Assembly: GCA_022592435.1 (NCBI GenBank)
Contig: JABYQS010000093.1
Coordinates: forward strand, 1 to 64,000
Direction of reading: 5' to 3'
Origin: Cerioporus squamosus
Taxonomy: Eukaryota; Basidiomycota; Agaricomycetes; Polyporales; Polyporaceae
Length of the DNA: 64,000 nucleotides
The translations under genes were made by a program, and so were the position numbers. Under the pieces are notes generated by a model. That model worked only from the letters and a program-made list of their open reading frames with translations, did no database searches and was not told the origin of the DNA. This document shows positions 10,290 through 21,397 of the stretch, one piece after another (within the stretch, counting starts at the first letter, position 1; the number at the start of each line of letters is the position of its first letter).

Positions 10290-11629
10290 TCAGTCGTTGA
10301 CTCTTCCAGAACGGGCGGCAAGTTGATGACTGTGTGCCCGCCGGAACCCACCTAGCCAATCATATGTAAGTAGACGATAACACGTTGAAACAGATATGTA
10401 GCGCACCCATGCAAGTAAAGCATCACGATACGCAGCTTTCGTGTAATTCCCAGTGTCAGGAAGTACGCCGTTCACCTCGGCGACGGCGACGATATAGCCT
10501 TTCCGGATCTTATTGAACGCCGACTTCGATGCAGTGCGCAGCGCATTGTACACTTTGGTGAGGTATACGCGCTGCTGTTCGGGAGTATGGGGGGTAACCT
10601 TCGTCGAGTCGCTGCTCTTGTCTTTCACGTCGAGCCCCCACACCTCTCGACAGTGATGCCGAAGCTCGCCAAGAAACAGGTTGTGCATGGCGTCGACGAC
10701 AGCGAACTGGGTAGGATCCCAATACGGAAGTCGTAACAGTTCGCTCCAACGCAACCCATGAGCCTTGAAGATGGTGTCACGAGCAGCTTCCGTAGGGGCA
10801 TCCCGCCACTGGGCAGCGTAGCGGAGATGTTCTTCCCACGTACAACGCGTCCATTTCGACCGGTCGAGTTCGTTGATGGACTGTTTCTGGAGCCGACAGA
10901 ACGAGCAGAAATGATGGGCTTGGTGACCGGCGAAACCCGCAGCTTTCCGCAACGCAGGCAAGTCGCAGACAAGGGGATGACAGCGGCGCGAACCACGTAA
11001 GAGACCTTCTCCAGCTCGTAGAGGACTCCGCGATTCCATAGGATGAGCAACTCGTCGATGAGTGGCCGCAGGAAATGGTTCAGTTGGGACGTCTCTGGCT
11101 CCTTCGGCCCGGGAATGATCCCGACGAGGCAGATGTTCTCGGGTTTGTAGCGAATATCATCTGGGCGGTTCAGGCAGATCAAGAAGATTGCACCGACTGA
11201 TTGCGATTTGCCTGCCTTCTTGTTGCCAAAGGGGTTGAACCAATTAATGAAGAGACTGAAAACAAGGTGGACGGCAGGATCGGGCTGGTGCGAGAAGGGT
11301 GTCTTGCCATCGGGGCCTAAGAAGTTCTGGATAGCGGGTGCCTGAAAGATGTCGGTCCACCGAGGGCGACGAGGGACTTTCCAAGCGCCCTTCATCGTCT
11401 GCGGCATCCCACATCGTTGCAGCATATCGCCAATCCAAGAGCGGAGGGGACGGTAGGGATAGACGAGGAGCGGATCGTACGTGACATGAGCCTTGTTGTC
11501 GCGGCGACTAGGCGCGTAGACACCAGGCGTCGATCGGCGACGGTCTGAGGGGCGAGCGGCGAGGAGCCGAAAAGGGGGAAGTAGAGAGAAAGCTCGACGA
11601 GGGCAGAGCAACGACCGGCTCGGAGGCAC
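10290..11629 (-). pseudogene. Broken Tnp2-type (CACTA/EnSpm-like) transposase
   Basis: The translation matches the basidiomycete Tnp2 transposase family: HLVFSLFINWFNPFGNKKAG, VGIIPGPKEPE...NHFLRPLIDELL, then VCDLPALRKAAGFAGHQAH, FCSFC and DAMHNLFLGELRHH. The first half (to about 10,980) and the second half lie in different frames. Restoring one G in the codon pair before VCDLP would join them, so a single-base loss near 10,971 is the likely break. A short intron near 10,350 leads to a final weakly conserved exon. The N-terminal part of the family is missing upstream of about 11,500, where the frame turns into unrelated sequence. No terminal inverted repeats were found. The element is dead. 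Confidence 0.75.
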
Positions 11630-11669
11630 GAAGTCGTCGATAGCTAGTCTTCACGCGCACTGCGACAGA

Positions 11670-11752
11670 CTAGTCCCAATGACCAGGTTATATTAGCACA
11701 GAGACAAGGGGAAAGTACATGGGGGAAAGCGCACCTAGTCCCAATGACCAGG
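11670..11752. repeat. Pair of 18-bp direct repeats
   Basis: CTAGTCCCAATGACCAGG occurs at 11,670-11,687 and again at 11,735-11,752. It lies between the Tnp2 remnant and the hAT element; the origin is unknown. Confidence 0.7.
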
Positions 11753-12091
11753 AGGTCGAGATGGGGACCAGGTAAGCGCTGGGAGGGTCTTATATACTAG
11801 TCTACTCTGAACAATCACGTGCCAGTGGAAGTGACTCATGCGGGAAAGGGAGCGAGGCTGTACGAGTGGGAGACAAAAGGGTGGGAAAACACATGGTAAC
11901 GGGATGGTAAGTGCGAGAACAAGGCATGCGGTCGCGGGAACAGAGCATACGGGCGCGAGAATGAGATCAAGGGGTCCAAAATGGGATGTGTACGAAGTAG
12001 GAAAGGGATCAAGATGGGAAAGTGGAAGTTCCAGGAAAAACGAAAAGGAACGAGAAGGGGTGCTGGTCCACTGACCGTGACATTACGGTAC

Positions 12092-12108
12092 TAGTGCCCT
12101 GCAGGGGT
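12092..12108 (+). repeat. Left terminal inverted repeat of the hAT element
   Basis: TAGTGCCCTGCAGGGGT; its exact reverse complement closes the element at 15,709-15,725. Confidence 0.9.
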
Positions 12109-12240
12109 GGACCCCGGGGTGGCTGGACACTGACCCCCACCCCCACCCCCAGAAAACCCCTACCCTTGTACAAGGGTGGGGGTTTTAGAGGGTTTTCCGG
12201 GGGTGAGGGTGGGGGTGGAGGGTTTCTTGAGGGGTCGATG
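12109..12240. repeat. Left subterminal C/G-run array
   Basis: Repeated CCCCCAC, GGGTGGGGG and GGGTGAGGGTGGGGG runs. The pattern could fold into hairpins or G-quadruplexes and may act as subterminal transposase binding sites, as in other hAT elements. Confidence 0.6.
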
Positions 12241-12312
12241 CACAATACAGTACAAGGCAGCATACACAACACATGCATTACACGAGCAACATAGCATAAG
12301 TACATCATGACG

Positions 12313-15300
12313 CTACAAGATCTCCATCTCGACATCTCCATCTCCATCAACATCGTCGCGATCACGGAGGACGCCCTCGATATCAGCATCATCGACGAGC
12401 TCGAGGAGAGACCACTCTCCCAAGCACAGCAACGCGCAGATAGATTGGGCCGAGAGACCATTACGTACGTGCGGGAGTAGAAGTCGGCCACGACTAAAGA
12501 TCCGTTCCACATCAACCGAGGTGCCTGGATACGTGAGACACGACGATCAAGTCAGCGGCGATGGCAGCAAACGAAAGGACGAGAGCTTACCGGGGATAGT
12601 GAGGTAGCTCATTGCCATGCGTGAGAGACGGGGATACTCGCGGCGGTGATCCCACCACCACCGGAGTGGGTGACGAGTCGGGACGGTGGGGGACCTAAGA
12701 TAACGATCGAGCTCGTCCTCAGACTCGGAAATCTTTGCCTGACGACGCTTGAAGAACGGCAGATCGTCGAATTGATTGCGTGCCTGCAGCGGCTGTTGAA
12801 CGCGGTGGGGATGATGTATGCGATGAGACGACGTACCTTGTGAGAAGTCCCAGCCTCCCCGGTGTCCTCATCTCCCTCCTGCTCCTGCGCGGCGGCACCG
12901 TCCTCCTCCGGGATCTCGTAGTCAGCGTACCGGGCGTCATATTCGAGACGGAGGAGACCCTTCGCCTTCCTGATCCACGCCGCTTCCCATCCGGCCTCCT
13001 TGAAGTAGTCCAACTTCCATGAGGGATGGAAGACTGCGTAGACAAGCGGCATCATTAGCAGAACGAAAAAGTAAGTAGTCGGTAGACGCACTGATGGCAA
13101 AGCGACACATCGGGGAGTCGTCAGTCGTGGCATAGTACCAGTTGCAAGTCTTGCGCCCGAGCGAAGCAGCCGCACGGACAGCGGGGAGAATATCTTCATC
13201 AAGGCCAATTTGCGCGAGCTTGTCGTCGATGTGGTCCATGGCCGGGATGACGGTGACGAGGTTGGGCGTGCCAGAGCGCGAGAAGAAGAGGGTGGCATCG
13301 GAAAAGATCTGGACCAGCCAGAGGAAGAGAGAATGAGTACAAGTAAGCGGGACGGGGGCAGAGACGGCAAGCACGACAGAGAGACGCGTTTGTGGTCCGT
13401 GCGCGTCACAGAGAACGTGATGTGTCACAAGCATGATGAGACGCACCTTCAACACGTCGCACAACTGCTTCGCAATCAACCACTCCTCCTCGTCCATCTC
13501 GTACTCCCTCAGCCCGAACTTCTTGTCACTTGTAATATCGTCGACGGCGTCCTTGTACTGCAGCGCTACCTCAAGCATATGGAAGGTCGAGTTCCACCGC
13601 GTGCGGACATCCCGGGGCAAGACACGACGGACCAACTTGTTCTTCTCGACGATGTCGTACCAGGCGGGCAGGAGGATGGTGGACGAATGAAGGATCTTGT
13701 ATGCGATGGTCCGGATCTGGAGCAGGCAGGGAGAAGTAAGCAGGTGAGTATTCTGCTAGTCACGGTCATGACGCACCTTTGTGAGCACAAGCTTGACCGG
13801 CGCGATGCTCTCCTCAAGGTTCTCCCTCTCCTCCTCATCCATCTCCTCTTGCTCATCAACGAACCCCTCCCCATTGTCATCCTCACCGGCATCCTCGCCC
13901 GCTGGCAGGTCCAACCCCGCCGAGTACAGGTCGACGTCCTCGAGAAGTGCCTGAACAGCTTCCTCGGCGGCAGAGACTGCCTCGCCGGCCTTCTTTTTCT
14001 CGACGTCGAACGGCTTCAAGACGGACTTCGCGCAAAGGTTAACGATGTGGTCGAAGCAGCAGCCACGCGCGTTCATGCCGTCGAAGCTGGGGAGGTTCTT
14101 CCCGAGCACCTCAGCCATGGTGTCGTTCGGGTACGCGTTGTCGGAAGTCAATGCCAATATCTGAAGCAGGTAAGGTCTTCGTCTATTATTGTAGACTGAC
14201 GCACTTACTTTGTCCTCGATGTTGAACTCACGTAGCGTCTCCTCAAACGCCTTTGCGAGCGCCTCGCCCGTGTGAGACTCGGCCACCTCAACAACGTCAA
14301 GAATGAAGCTCAGCGGCTCTCCATTGTGATGAAGATGGACTGCGAACGCGAGCAGTGCCTTATGGTTAGGAGAGGTCCACGCGTCGAACGTGAAGCTCAG
14401 TTCACCGTCAAAATCCTGGTCACCGGTCAGTCCTATCGCACTCCCATTACGCGCACACGATCTCACCTGCAACATCTTCGCGATCCGGGCGCGACACTTC
14501 GCGAATGCACGGCGAACATCGCGCGAGACGTAGAAGGCGAGGGGATCTTGTACTCCGGTCGGCCGTTTTCATCAGCTCCAGGAAGGCGCGATCGCGCACG
14601 ATCTCGAACGGACGTTTGTTCTCCGCGACCCAGCGAACAATCCACGCACTGGATTGCGCACATCACTATTGCACGGCATCAAAAAGGTATGTAACACTCA
14701 CCGTGTTTCCATCGAAGTGTGCTGCCGTATGGAGTAACTAACCTTGCCTTTTCCCACCCGTTTAAACGCCTTCGTGATCGTACCCGACCGACCGAATGCC
14801 TCGACCAATGGACGTGCCTTCTTCAGCGTCTTCTCACCCTCCGCCGCGCGCAGGATTTCGGTACCCCAACAGGCCTTGATGTGATCGCGCAAGTTGCTCG
14901 TTGAGGTAGCGTCCTTTGTGTCCAAGTACCGAGTGATTTTCTGACCGCAGCCGGGCTTCGCGCAGGTGAAGACATGGCCAATCTTGGTGTCCGATTTTTT
15001 GTTGATGCCGACCTTCGGATTGTAGAACGCGTAGACTGGCGAAGTCCAGCGCTTCTGCCGCTTCTCTGTTGATGAACGTAAGTCCTCGTGTTCATTGTGG
15101 GCATGACAGACAGGCACTCACCAAGATCTTCTTCCGGCGTCAGCTTCCGCTTCTTCGAGGGCTCTGGATCTTCCTCGGGATCAGCATCCTCGGTCGGTGC
15201 AGCACTGCGACAATCGTCTTCATCCTCGACATCTTCCACTGTCGGGGAGCAGTAGTTGCTCGACTTCGTCGAGTTGGAGTCGACCGAGATAGCGCTTGAT

Positions 15301-15413
15301 GCGTCAGTGCCCTTCTTGCGCTTCCGGACCCTCGAGGCGATGCTCGATGCCCCGGAGGCGATGCTGGAGGCACGCCGCTTGAGCGCGGCCACTGCCTTGT
15401 CCAACTTACCCAT
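12313..15413 (-). pseudogene. hAT transposase, nearly full length with two single-base losses
   Basis: Ten exons run from the ATG at 15,413 to the stop at 12,313, with introns of 48-66 bp and one of 138 bp. An acidic and basic N-terminal region is followed by a BED-type zinc finger (CAKPGCGQ...HIKAC). The RNase H-like core follows, with SFTFDAWTSPNHKALL, TSDNAYPNDTM, NARGCCFDHIVNLCAKS and a DVRTRWNSTF segment. The hAT C-terminal dimerisation region is TSVDVERIFSRGRLLL. The exons sum to 2,518 nt. Two G residues are missing near 14,530 and 14,562, inside the third exon; with them the frame would be 840 codons. Everything else is intact, so inactivation is recent or due to sequence error. Confidence 0.85.
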
Positions 15414-15602
15414 TCTGAGTTAGACTTTGTTGATTCTGTCCCTGCTTGCCTGCCTATGTACTGTGCGCTTGAATGCTTATGTAATATTCCAAGAATGGCT
15501 AGAACTATACAGTTTCGGAGTTCCATCCCGGATGTCCGGAGGTTGCCGCAGCTGCGTGAAGTGATCATTGTTGATAGTTAACTGTGTATAAGTGCATAAG
15601 TG

Positions 15603-15708
15603 CAATAAATTCCCCAAGGGTTTCATGAAGGGTGCGAGGGTTGACAGTCCTGTACCCCCACCCTCACCCTTGGGCGACCCCCACCCCTGACCCTTGAGGG
15701 TTACCCTT
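15603..15708. repeat. Right subterminal C/G-run array of the hAT element
   Basis: Mirrors the left subterminal region with repeated ACCCTCACCCTTGGG and ACCCCCACCCCTGACCC-like runs just inside the right terminal repeat. Confidence 0.6.
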
Positions 15709-15725
15709 ACCCCTGCAGGGCACTA
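15709..15725 (-). repeat. Right terminal inverted repeat of the hAT element
   Basis: ACCCCTGCAGGGCACTA, exact reverse complement of the left terminus. Confidence 0.9.
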
Positions 15726-15740
15726 AAGGCTACCGCTCCT

Positions 15741-16011
15741 CCGCATTTCGGACCGTCCGAAATGCGGTCGGCGGGAAACCCCGTCATCTCACCTATTGTC
15801 TGGTTCGAAACGTGTCACGTAGGCAACAGTACCGTCTAATTCTGGCTGGGCATAAAGTGGACGTACAAGCGTGCCTTTCAGACGGTCTGAAAGGCGACCG
15901 AATGTCAGGCGCCGGCGGAGCCTTGCGGACCGGCCGAAATGTCTCGGAAGGTGGTGCGATGGGGAACCGCGTGACGCCGTTATGCGGCCAATTTCAGACC
16001 GACCGAAATGC
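15741..16011. repeat. Group of four related palindromes
   Basis: The first is perfect: 13-bp arms CCGCATTTCGGAC and complement around one base (15,741-15,767). The second has 11-bp arms GCCTTTCAGAC and complement (15,873-15,895). Two decayed versions follow near 15,924-15,940 and 15,991-16,011. All share a TTTC[G/A]GAC-N-GTC[C/T]GAAA core. They sit just outside the hAT right end and upstream of the kinase-like gene. They could be regulator sites with inverted CGG/CCG triplets or ends of a small non-autonomous element. Confidence 0.7.
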
Positions 16012-16345
16012 GGGTATGCCTGCCGTGTATGTGCTTACTTAATTATTGTCTCGCCTCGTTGAGATTGTTTTAGCTTGCTTGGGCATCGACCACATACTAG
16101 TAGCGTAGCGAAACCGAGACAGACCTGTTCTCTACAATTATTGCTACTTATATATAGACATAATAGCGAAGTTGCTATGGTGTCTCGGGTCAAGGCTCAC
16201 TGCGACATTGGCAGAGACCCCTCAAAAGACAATGGGATGGAACAATACTATAACGGTCTAAACGTTCACAGCAAAAACATGCCATTCATATTGTCGCCGG
16301 GCAAACCCGAGAAGGCGATGCTTGGACTGGTCGGCCGCTACAAGG

Positions 16346-16353
16346 TATATAAG
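16346..16353 (+). promoter_or_regulatory. TATA box of the kinase-like gene
   Basis: TATATAAG lies 45 bp upstream of the ATG at 16,391, which favours that start over in-frame upstream codons. Confidence 0.55.
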
Positions 16354-16390
16354 TTGTCCTTCAGCCCCCCGCCCGGCACTCATTCCATTC

Positions 16391-17788
16391 ATGTCTCCCT
16401 ACTCAATCCTCCGCTCCCGACTCGTAGATTCAGAGGAGACCCTTGTGGATTCACCGCACACTCCGCCCCCTTCGCAGACCGTTCGATTCATCATACCCGA
16501 GTCCTCGTCAGAATCAGCATGGTCGTCAACTCTACCCCGTGAGATCTCTCCACAAGAGGAGTACTCACTCACGCAGTCGATGCTCTCCACAATACGGTTT
16601 CCTCGCGAGGAGCTCGATCAGGCGCGGTTCGAAACCGGCAAAGAGTGTGCTGGGTGGCCGAAGCTCGACCAGTACATCGCCTCGGATTCGCTGCCGGACA
16701 TGCTTGTCGTTGAACGGGGAAGCAGGATCGCGGCGGCGGCTCACGCACCGTTCCCTCCAGTGCTGTACGTCAGGGCGCGCCCGCACCTTGCCAGAGACGG
16801 TGTGACCTGGTCGTTCGCGGATGCACGGGAACTTCGCAAGGAAGTCTCCAAGGCGGAGCCCCGAGTCGCTCACCTCTGGTGGGACGAGGACGACCCCGAG
16901 CTCATGTACGGGTCTCACGGCTATGTCAGGCGTGCAGCCTTCACCCGGAAGGAGGTCGGAGCTGGGGAGAAGGTCGCCACAGTGACTCACCAGGTCCTTG
17001 CGAAACATGCTGCTCGGTCCTGCGAAGGGCATCGGATGCTGCACAACGAGGCAATGCTCTACAACATGTTTCCGAGAGAACTCATGGACGCAGTCGATCC
17101 GGAAGGACACCCTCCCGTCGTCCCGAAGTTCTACGGATTCTACGTTCCCTTGACGGGATGGGTGGATATCGACGATCACGCACCATGCAAGTTCCGGCAG
17201 GGCCCATCTCGAGCGGACTGGTGCCGTTCAGAGCATGCGCTGCTCCTCATGGAGAACTGTGGCGAGACCAAGCGACGCCGCGAGCATTGGACAGGGCTGA
17301 CGAACGAGGAGAAGTCAGTCGCATCCCAATCTTCTTGATCGCAAAGTGAAACTCACCCCGCATTGATTCTTAGGAGTCAGGTCTTCTCCGCGCTGAAGCG
17401 GCTGCACGACTCCGGATTCTCGCACGGCTCAATCCGGATCGACAACATAGTCATCCAGCGGACTCCGAGCCCCTGCTCTCATCCAGGCCGGAAACGTCCT
17501 ACGTCAGACGATGGCGTTAGCCTTAGAGTGGTGGACTTCGGGAGGGGATACTCACTGAAGGTGCTGCAGGCAAAGCGGGGATCGCCCCGAATAGGGCAGG
17601 ATGAGTTCGATCGTCTTTGCAACTCGGACAACGAACGCGCAGACGGACTGGAGCTGCTTGCTCCTCAAGCTCAAGAATCGCTGAGTCGTAGGCTGGAGAT
17701 ACCGGAGCGGCGCGAAGGGGATGGACCTATCACCGGATTGACGACGATCATATCATGTATCTTTAAAGGACTACTTACCTTCCCTTGA
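16391..17788 (+). CDS. Protein-kinase-like domain protein, probably a pseudokinase
   Basis: Two exons (16,391-17,313 and 17,374-17,788; 60-bp intron, GTCAGT donor and TTAG acceptor) encode 445 residues starting MSPYSILRSR. The C-terminal half has the layout of a kinase C-lobe. HALLLMENCG resembles the hinge. RLHDSGFSHGSIRIDNIVIQ stands where HRDxxxxN is expected, but the catalytic Asp is replaced (HGS). LRVVDFGRGYS keeps the DFG-like metal site. No glycine-rich loop is evident. Basidiomycetes have many such genes of unknown role, often single-copy expansions. There is no signal peptide. A start at 16,322 would add 23 residues but lies upstream of the TATA box. Confidence 0.65.
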
Positions 17789-18325
17789 CCTAGGGACTGG
17801 CTTGCGGGCATAGTAGTAACAGCACGGGTCTCGGCTGTGATGGCAAAGTAGTAACTGTTTGGACAGTAGCTCGCTAGTATCCTTTTCTCCAGGTCCGACG
17901 CAGAGGTGCAAAAGATGGACGGCACAGATAGATGTGGGGGATATAACACCCTCGAGCCGTTGAGTCATTGATATCTTGTCTTCTAGTCGTATCGCGAGTC
18001 TGAAGGTCGGCACGAAGTCGAGTGAACACCGGTTCGGCTGGATGCAAGCTGGATGATGTCTCAGGTCAATCGCAGGTACTTAAACAAGTTACTCATTTGT
18101 AGGCTGATAACGGTTACGTAAGCATGAGTCAGTATGTCGTTGTTACTGGCCAGCCGAACGAGTAAGTAGAGGGTAAGCTTTGCTTACAAGCGGCGGTGAT
18201 TGATCAAACAATCACCAAACAGTGACTTCGCGGTAAGTGTCCGTTTGGCTTGTTCTCTTTTCTACTACAACGCCAATCATCGTCAGTACGGGCACACAAA
18301 GCTTCTCTGTATCCCGCTCACATGT
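17789..18325. other. Intergenic, nothing identified
   Basis: Lies between the convergent ends of the kinase-like gene and the first methyltransferase gene. No intron-supported frame, RNA gene or repeat was seen. Confidence 0.5.
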
Positions 18326-19442
18326 TCACAGCCTGGTCACGGTCCACTCCAGGAGAGAGCCTCCTTCCATAATCCCCACGCCCATCGACTGATCGACTTG
18401 AAGTTTCGTCTCGACTTTGACAGTACCCTTCTGGAACAGCTGGCCATCCCAGAGGTCTGACCAACTTTCCGGAGAGTCATACAATGCCCCTGGCTCGTCG
18501 TCCGGACGCCTGCGACCCTGCTCCAATAGCGTGCGATTCACGCCAATGATCAAGGAGCCAGGTTCAGCAGAGAGAAGTCCTGCGAGGCCACGAGCGAGCT
18601 GGAGCTGCTGTAACGCGCTGAGCTGGTCGAAGACAAAGCATGCGCTGATAACGGAGACCTGTCCATGCAGCGGATTGAGAGACTTGAGGGTGGAAAGTGC
18701 CGGAGGCAGTGCGTTGGGCTGGGTGTAGAACGGCCAGACGGCCTCCAGAAAGTACGGGTCGAACGGGTCTCCAAGGAGGATTGATACTCTAGCAGTACCC
18801 TGGCTCCCGTTAAACAGCTTCTCGCCGATGGCCAAGAAGGCTATGGGGTCGGTCATGCGGCTGTCAGCTTAGCGCGTAATCTATGACATGTATAGTTTCT
18901 CACCTTCGCTAGGCTCAGTCGCGATGACACTGTCCTGAGGATATCCATCCGCGATGGCCTTGCGAGCATCGACACCAACTACGTGGTGGGCATCAGTACA
19001 CTAACTACCCCGAGTTGTTAGAGCACTCACGTCTGCTTCCAACGCCCAGGAATATGGGGTTCTTGCGACTCCTCCCAATCTTGAGGACTCTGTCATAGCC
19101 TGGGAGACGTGCGAGGACAGGTCTGTAGTATTTCCGATTAGCTCACCAGTACTCGATATGAGGTTGCGAATGGCAGAGCGCACTTGATGAGACTCTCGTC
19201 GTTTACGCTCGACAGTATCTGCACGTCGACATATTTAGTACAAGGAACTTTTCGTCATGCGATCGACTACTCACCTCGGAGGCCTCACGCTTCACCTCGC
19301 CAATATGCCTTGCAAGCGCATCCCGGTCTTCTATCCCTGTGGCTTTCTGGTAGAGCTCCAGGTCGCGTTCTTCTAGCCCGAGTTGAACGGAATCGGAGGG
19401 GTCATCGGAAGCGCGCGGTGCGGGGTTCAGCAGGCCAGGCAT
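18326..19442 (-). pseudogene. Decayed SAM-dependent methyltransferase (ausD-like), copy 1
   Basis: Paralogue of the intact gene at 19,918. Exon 1 (19,275-19,442), a 46-bp exon 2 (about 19,147-19,192), exon 3 (19,031-19,122), exon 4 (18,904-18,978) and exon 5 (18,326-18,840) follow the same plan as copy 2. The phase between exons 2 and 3 does not fit: one base, probably a G before the donor near 19,146, is missing. The SAM-binding motif I, FLDVGCCFG in copy 2, reads FLGVGSRLG, losing the Asp and both Cys. The conserved CIR in exon 2 reads AIR. Late parts (LHGQVSVISA, WDGQLFQKGTVKVET, LLEWTVTRL at the end) remain well kept. Probably non-functional; a spliced form using another phase cannot be excluded. 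Confidence 0.55.
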
Positions 19443-19917
19443 GAGCGTAAAGAGGGGCGGGATCCGTAGGTAGGAGCCTAAGTGACTCTATATGAAGGTT
19501 AACTGGCGTCTCTGATACTGGGGCGCAGGGGAAGACATGGGACGTCGAAGTCAATAGCTGGATACCTGACAGGGAAGTAGGGGGGCGTACCAGCGGTCGG
19601 ATGCGGTTATATACATTCCTGATTGGATTGCTCTGTGAAAAGTACCGGGATGATCAGGGCAGACAGACAGCGTCCGGGTCCCTGTCATCGCAGTCGACAC
19701 ATCGAGCCTCTCTCTGGTACGCAATAGCAACATGCCATAACTCACCTGGAATACTTACTGTCTCGTCGAGCATACTGTCCTTCGAGAAAGCATAATGCGA
19801 CAATCCATGACATTGACCGATTGTGTACATCGCCGTTGTCCTCGGAGCACCACAGCGGGCCACTGTTGAAGGACGTCGCTCTAGCCCGAAGGCTCCGGAC
19901 GCAGATGTCAAACCTAC

Positions 19918-21048
19918 TCAGAGCCTCGTGACAGACCAGACCAGGAACCAGTACCTGTCCGCGTCCGAGTCCTGGAAGTCCCATCCGCCCGTCTCGACGA
20001 GCCGTGTCTCCACCCTAACCGTCCCTTCCACGAACAGCTCCCCATCCCAGAGCTGCGTCCAGCTCTGGGGAGAGTGGTAGAACGTCGAAACATCTCGTCC
20101 CCCCGCGCGTGTGACGAACGTGCCTTTCTCGGGACGCCCAGAGTGGATGCCGATGACCATGGATCCAGGTTCAGGGGAGAGAAGGCCTGCGATCGCGCGC
20201 GCGAGCTGTAGCTGCCCTGCTTCGTCGAAGACGTGGAAGACGGAGCAGACACTGACAACGGAGACGTGTCCGTGCAGCGCGTTCAGCGACGTCAGCTCGG
20301 AGAGCTTTGGTGGTGATGAGTAGGGTTTGGTGTAGAAGGGGTGGACGACGCCGAGAAAGGCGGGATCGAGGGCATCCCCTGAGAGGTATGGGACGGGGTA
20401 CGTCTGCGGCGTTGTATTGAAGAGCTTGTGGCCTAGCTCCAAGAACTCTGGAAGTAGTCATGAGAACATATTGGATCAGTGTTGGAATGCTGATCGCCTA
20501 CCTGGATGGAGCTCAATGGCCATGACACTCTCAATCGGATAGCCGTCTGCCACGAGCTTCCTGACATCGTTGCCGACTGTACTAATCGTAACTCTAAAGA
20601 GAGCAGGAACAAAGGCAGTCACTCACAGCAGCATCCGACGTCGAGAAATATTGGGTTCCTACGAGCCTTGCCCAGTGCGAGGATCCTGTCGTAACCCGGA
20701 AGTCGCGCAAGTTTGAGTCTGCGGGCGGGAATGACATGAGATGGAACCGACAGCACCACGCAGGCGCACCTACCGGGTAAATGAGAACATGCGGATGCAC
20801 GGGAAGGCGTGAATCTGAGAACGTAGATTGTCAGCCTAGCACTCTATCACACGAGCGAGAGTTCGGGAGGAACATACCGCATAGGCTTCCTGCTGCACTC
20901 GAATCATGTGCGCTTTCAGAGCCGCCTCGTCATGGATGCCTGTGGCCGTCCTGAAGAAGTCCAACTCCTGCTCGTCGAGCTTGTAGAACTTCTCAGAGCC
21001 CTCGAGGGATACCCAGGGTAGAGCGACCTTGGCTTCGACGACAGGCAT
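19918..21048 (-). CDS. SAM-dependent methyltransferase, ausD-like family
   Basis: Five exons (20,878-21,048; 20,774-20,814; 20,627-20,718; 20,502-20,576; 19,918-20,447) join without a stop into 302 residues. The ATG at 21,048 (MPVVEAKV) matches the length of the neighbouring paralogue; a start 25 codons upstream is possible. Class I motif I is NPIFLDVGCCFGNDVRK. The motif order then runs FLELGHKLF, GDALDPAFL, LHGHVSVVSVCSVFHVFDE, a LAGLLSPEPGSMVIG-like strand and a final WSVTRL. The family includes fungal methyltransferases of meroterpenoid pathways such as AusD; the substrate here is unknown. Cytosolic, no signal peptide. It lies in tandem with decayed copy 1, 475 bp upstream of it. Confidence 0.75.
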
Positions 21049-21397
21049 GGCGTGTGCAGCTTTGCTGGGACGGGCGGGAAAGATGGGACGAGATGATACC
21101 GAGACGTGCCATTGCATGGTCATCTCCTAAATATGCGGTCTACAGCATGACACAATAATGGACGGGACCTTCAGTTCCAACGCTGAGAGGGCTCACGCAC
21201 CTATGACAGAATACACCGTACCGAGCAAGGGGAGGGTGATAGACATATCCGAACCCGGCGAGAACCGCATTCGGAGCTGCAGTAGCTTCATTGGTGCAGG
21301 TCATGACTTCGAGCGAGCATGGAAGTAGGGGCAACCTGTAGTATACATTTCTTGACAGCAGTCAGCGAACACCTCTTACTCGTACGATACTCCAAGC

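Larger units (their letters stand above)
12092..15725 (-). mobile_element. hAT DNA transposon, 3.6 kb, apparently complete
   Basis: The ends carry perfect 17-bp terminal inverted repeats (TAGTGCCCTGCAGGGGT at the left). The 8-bp flanks TACGGTAC and AAGGCTAC agree at five of eight positions, as expected for a worn hAT target-site duplication. Both subterminal regions are dense in GGGT/ACCC runs. A ten-exon hAT transposase gene fills the inside on the minus strand. Structure and content fit one autonomous element whose transposase has since suffered two single-base losses. Confidence 0.85.

Noticed and set aside
13210..14199. Plus-strand open frame of 329 codons inside the hAT element
   Set aside because: It is the antisense shadow of transposase exons.
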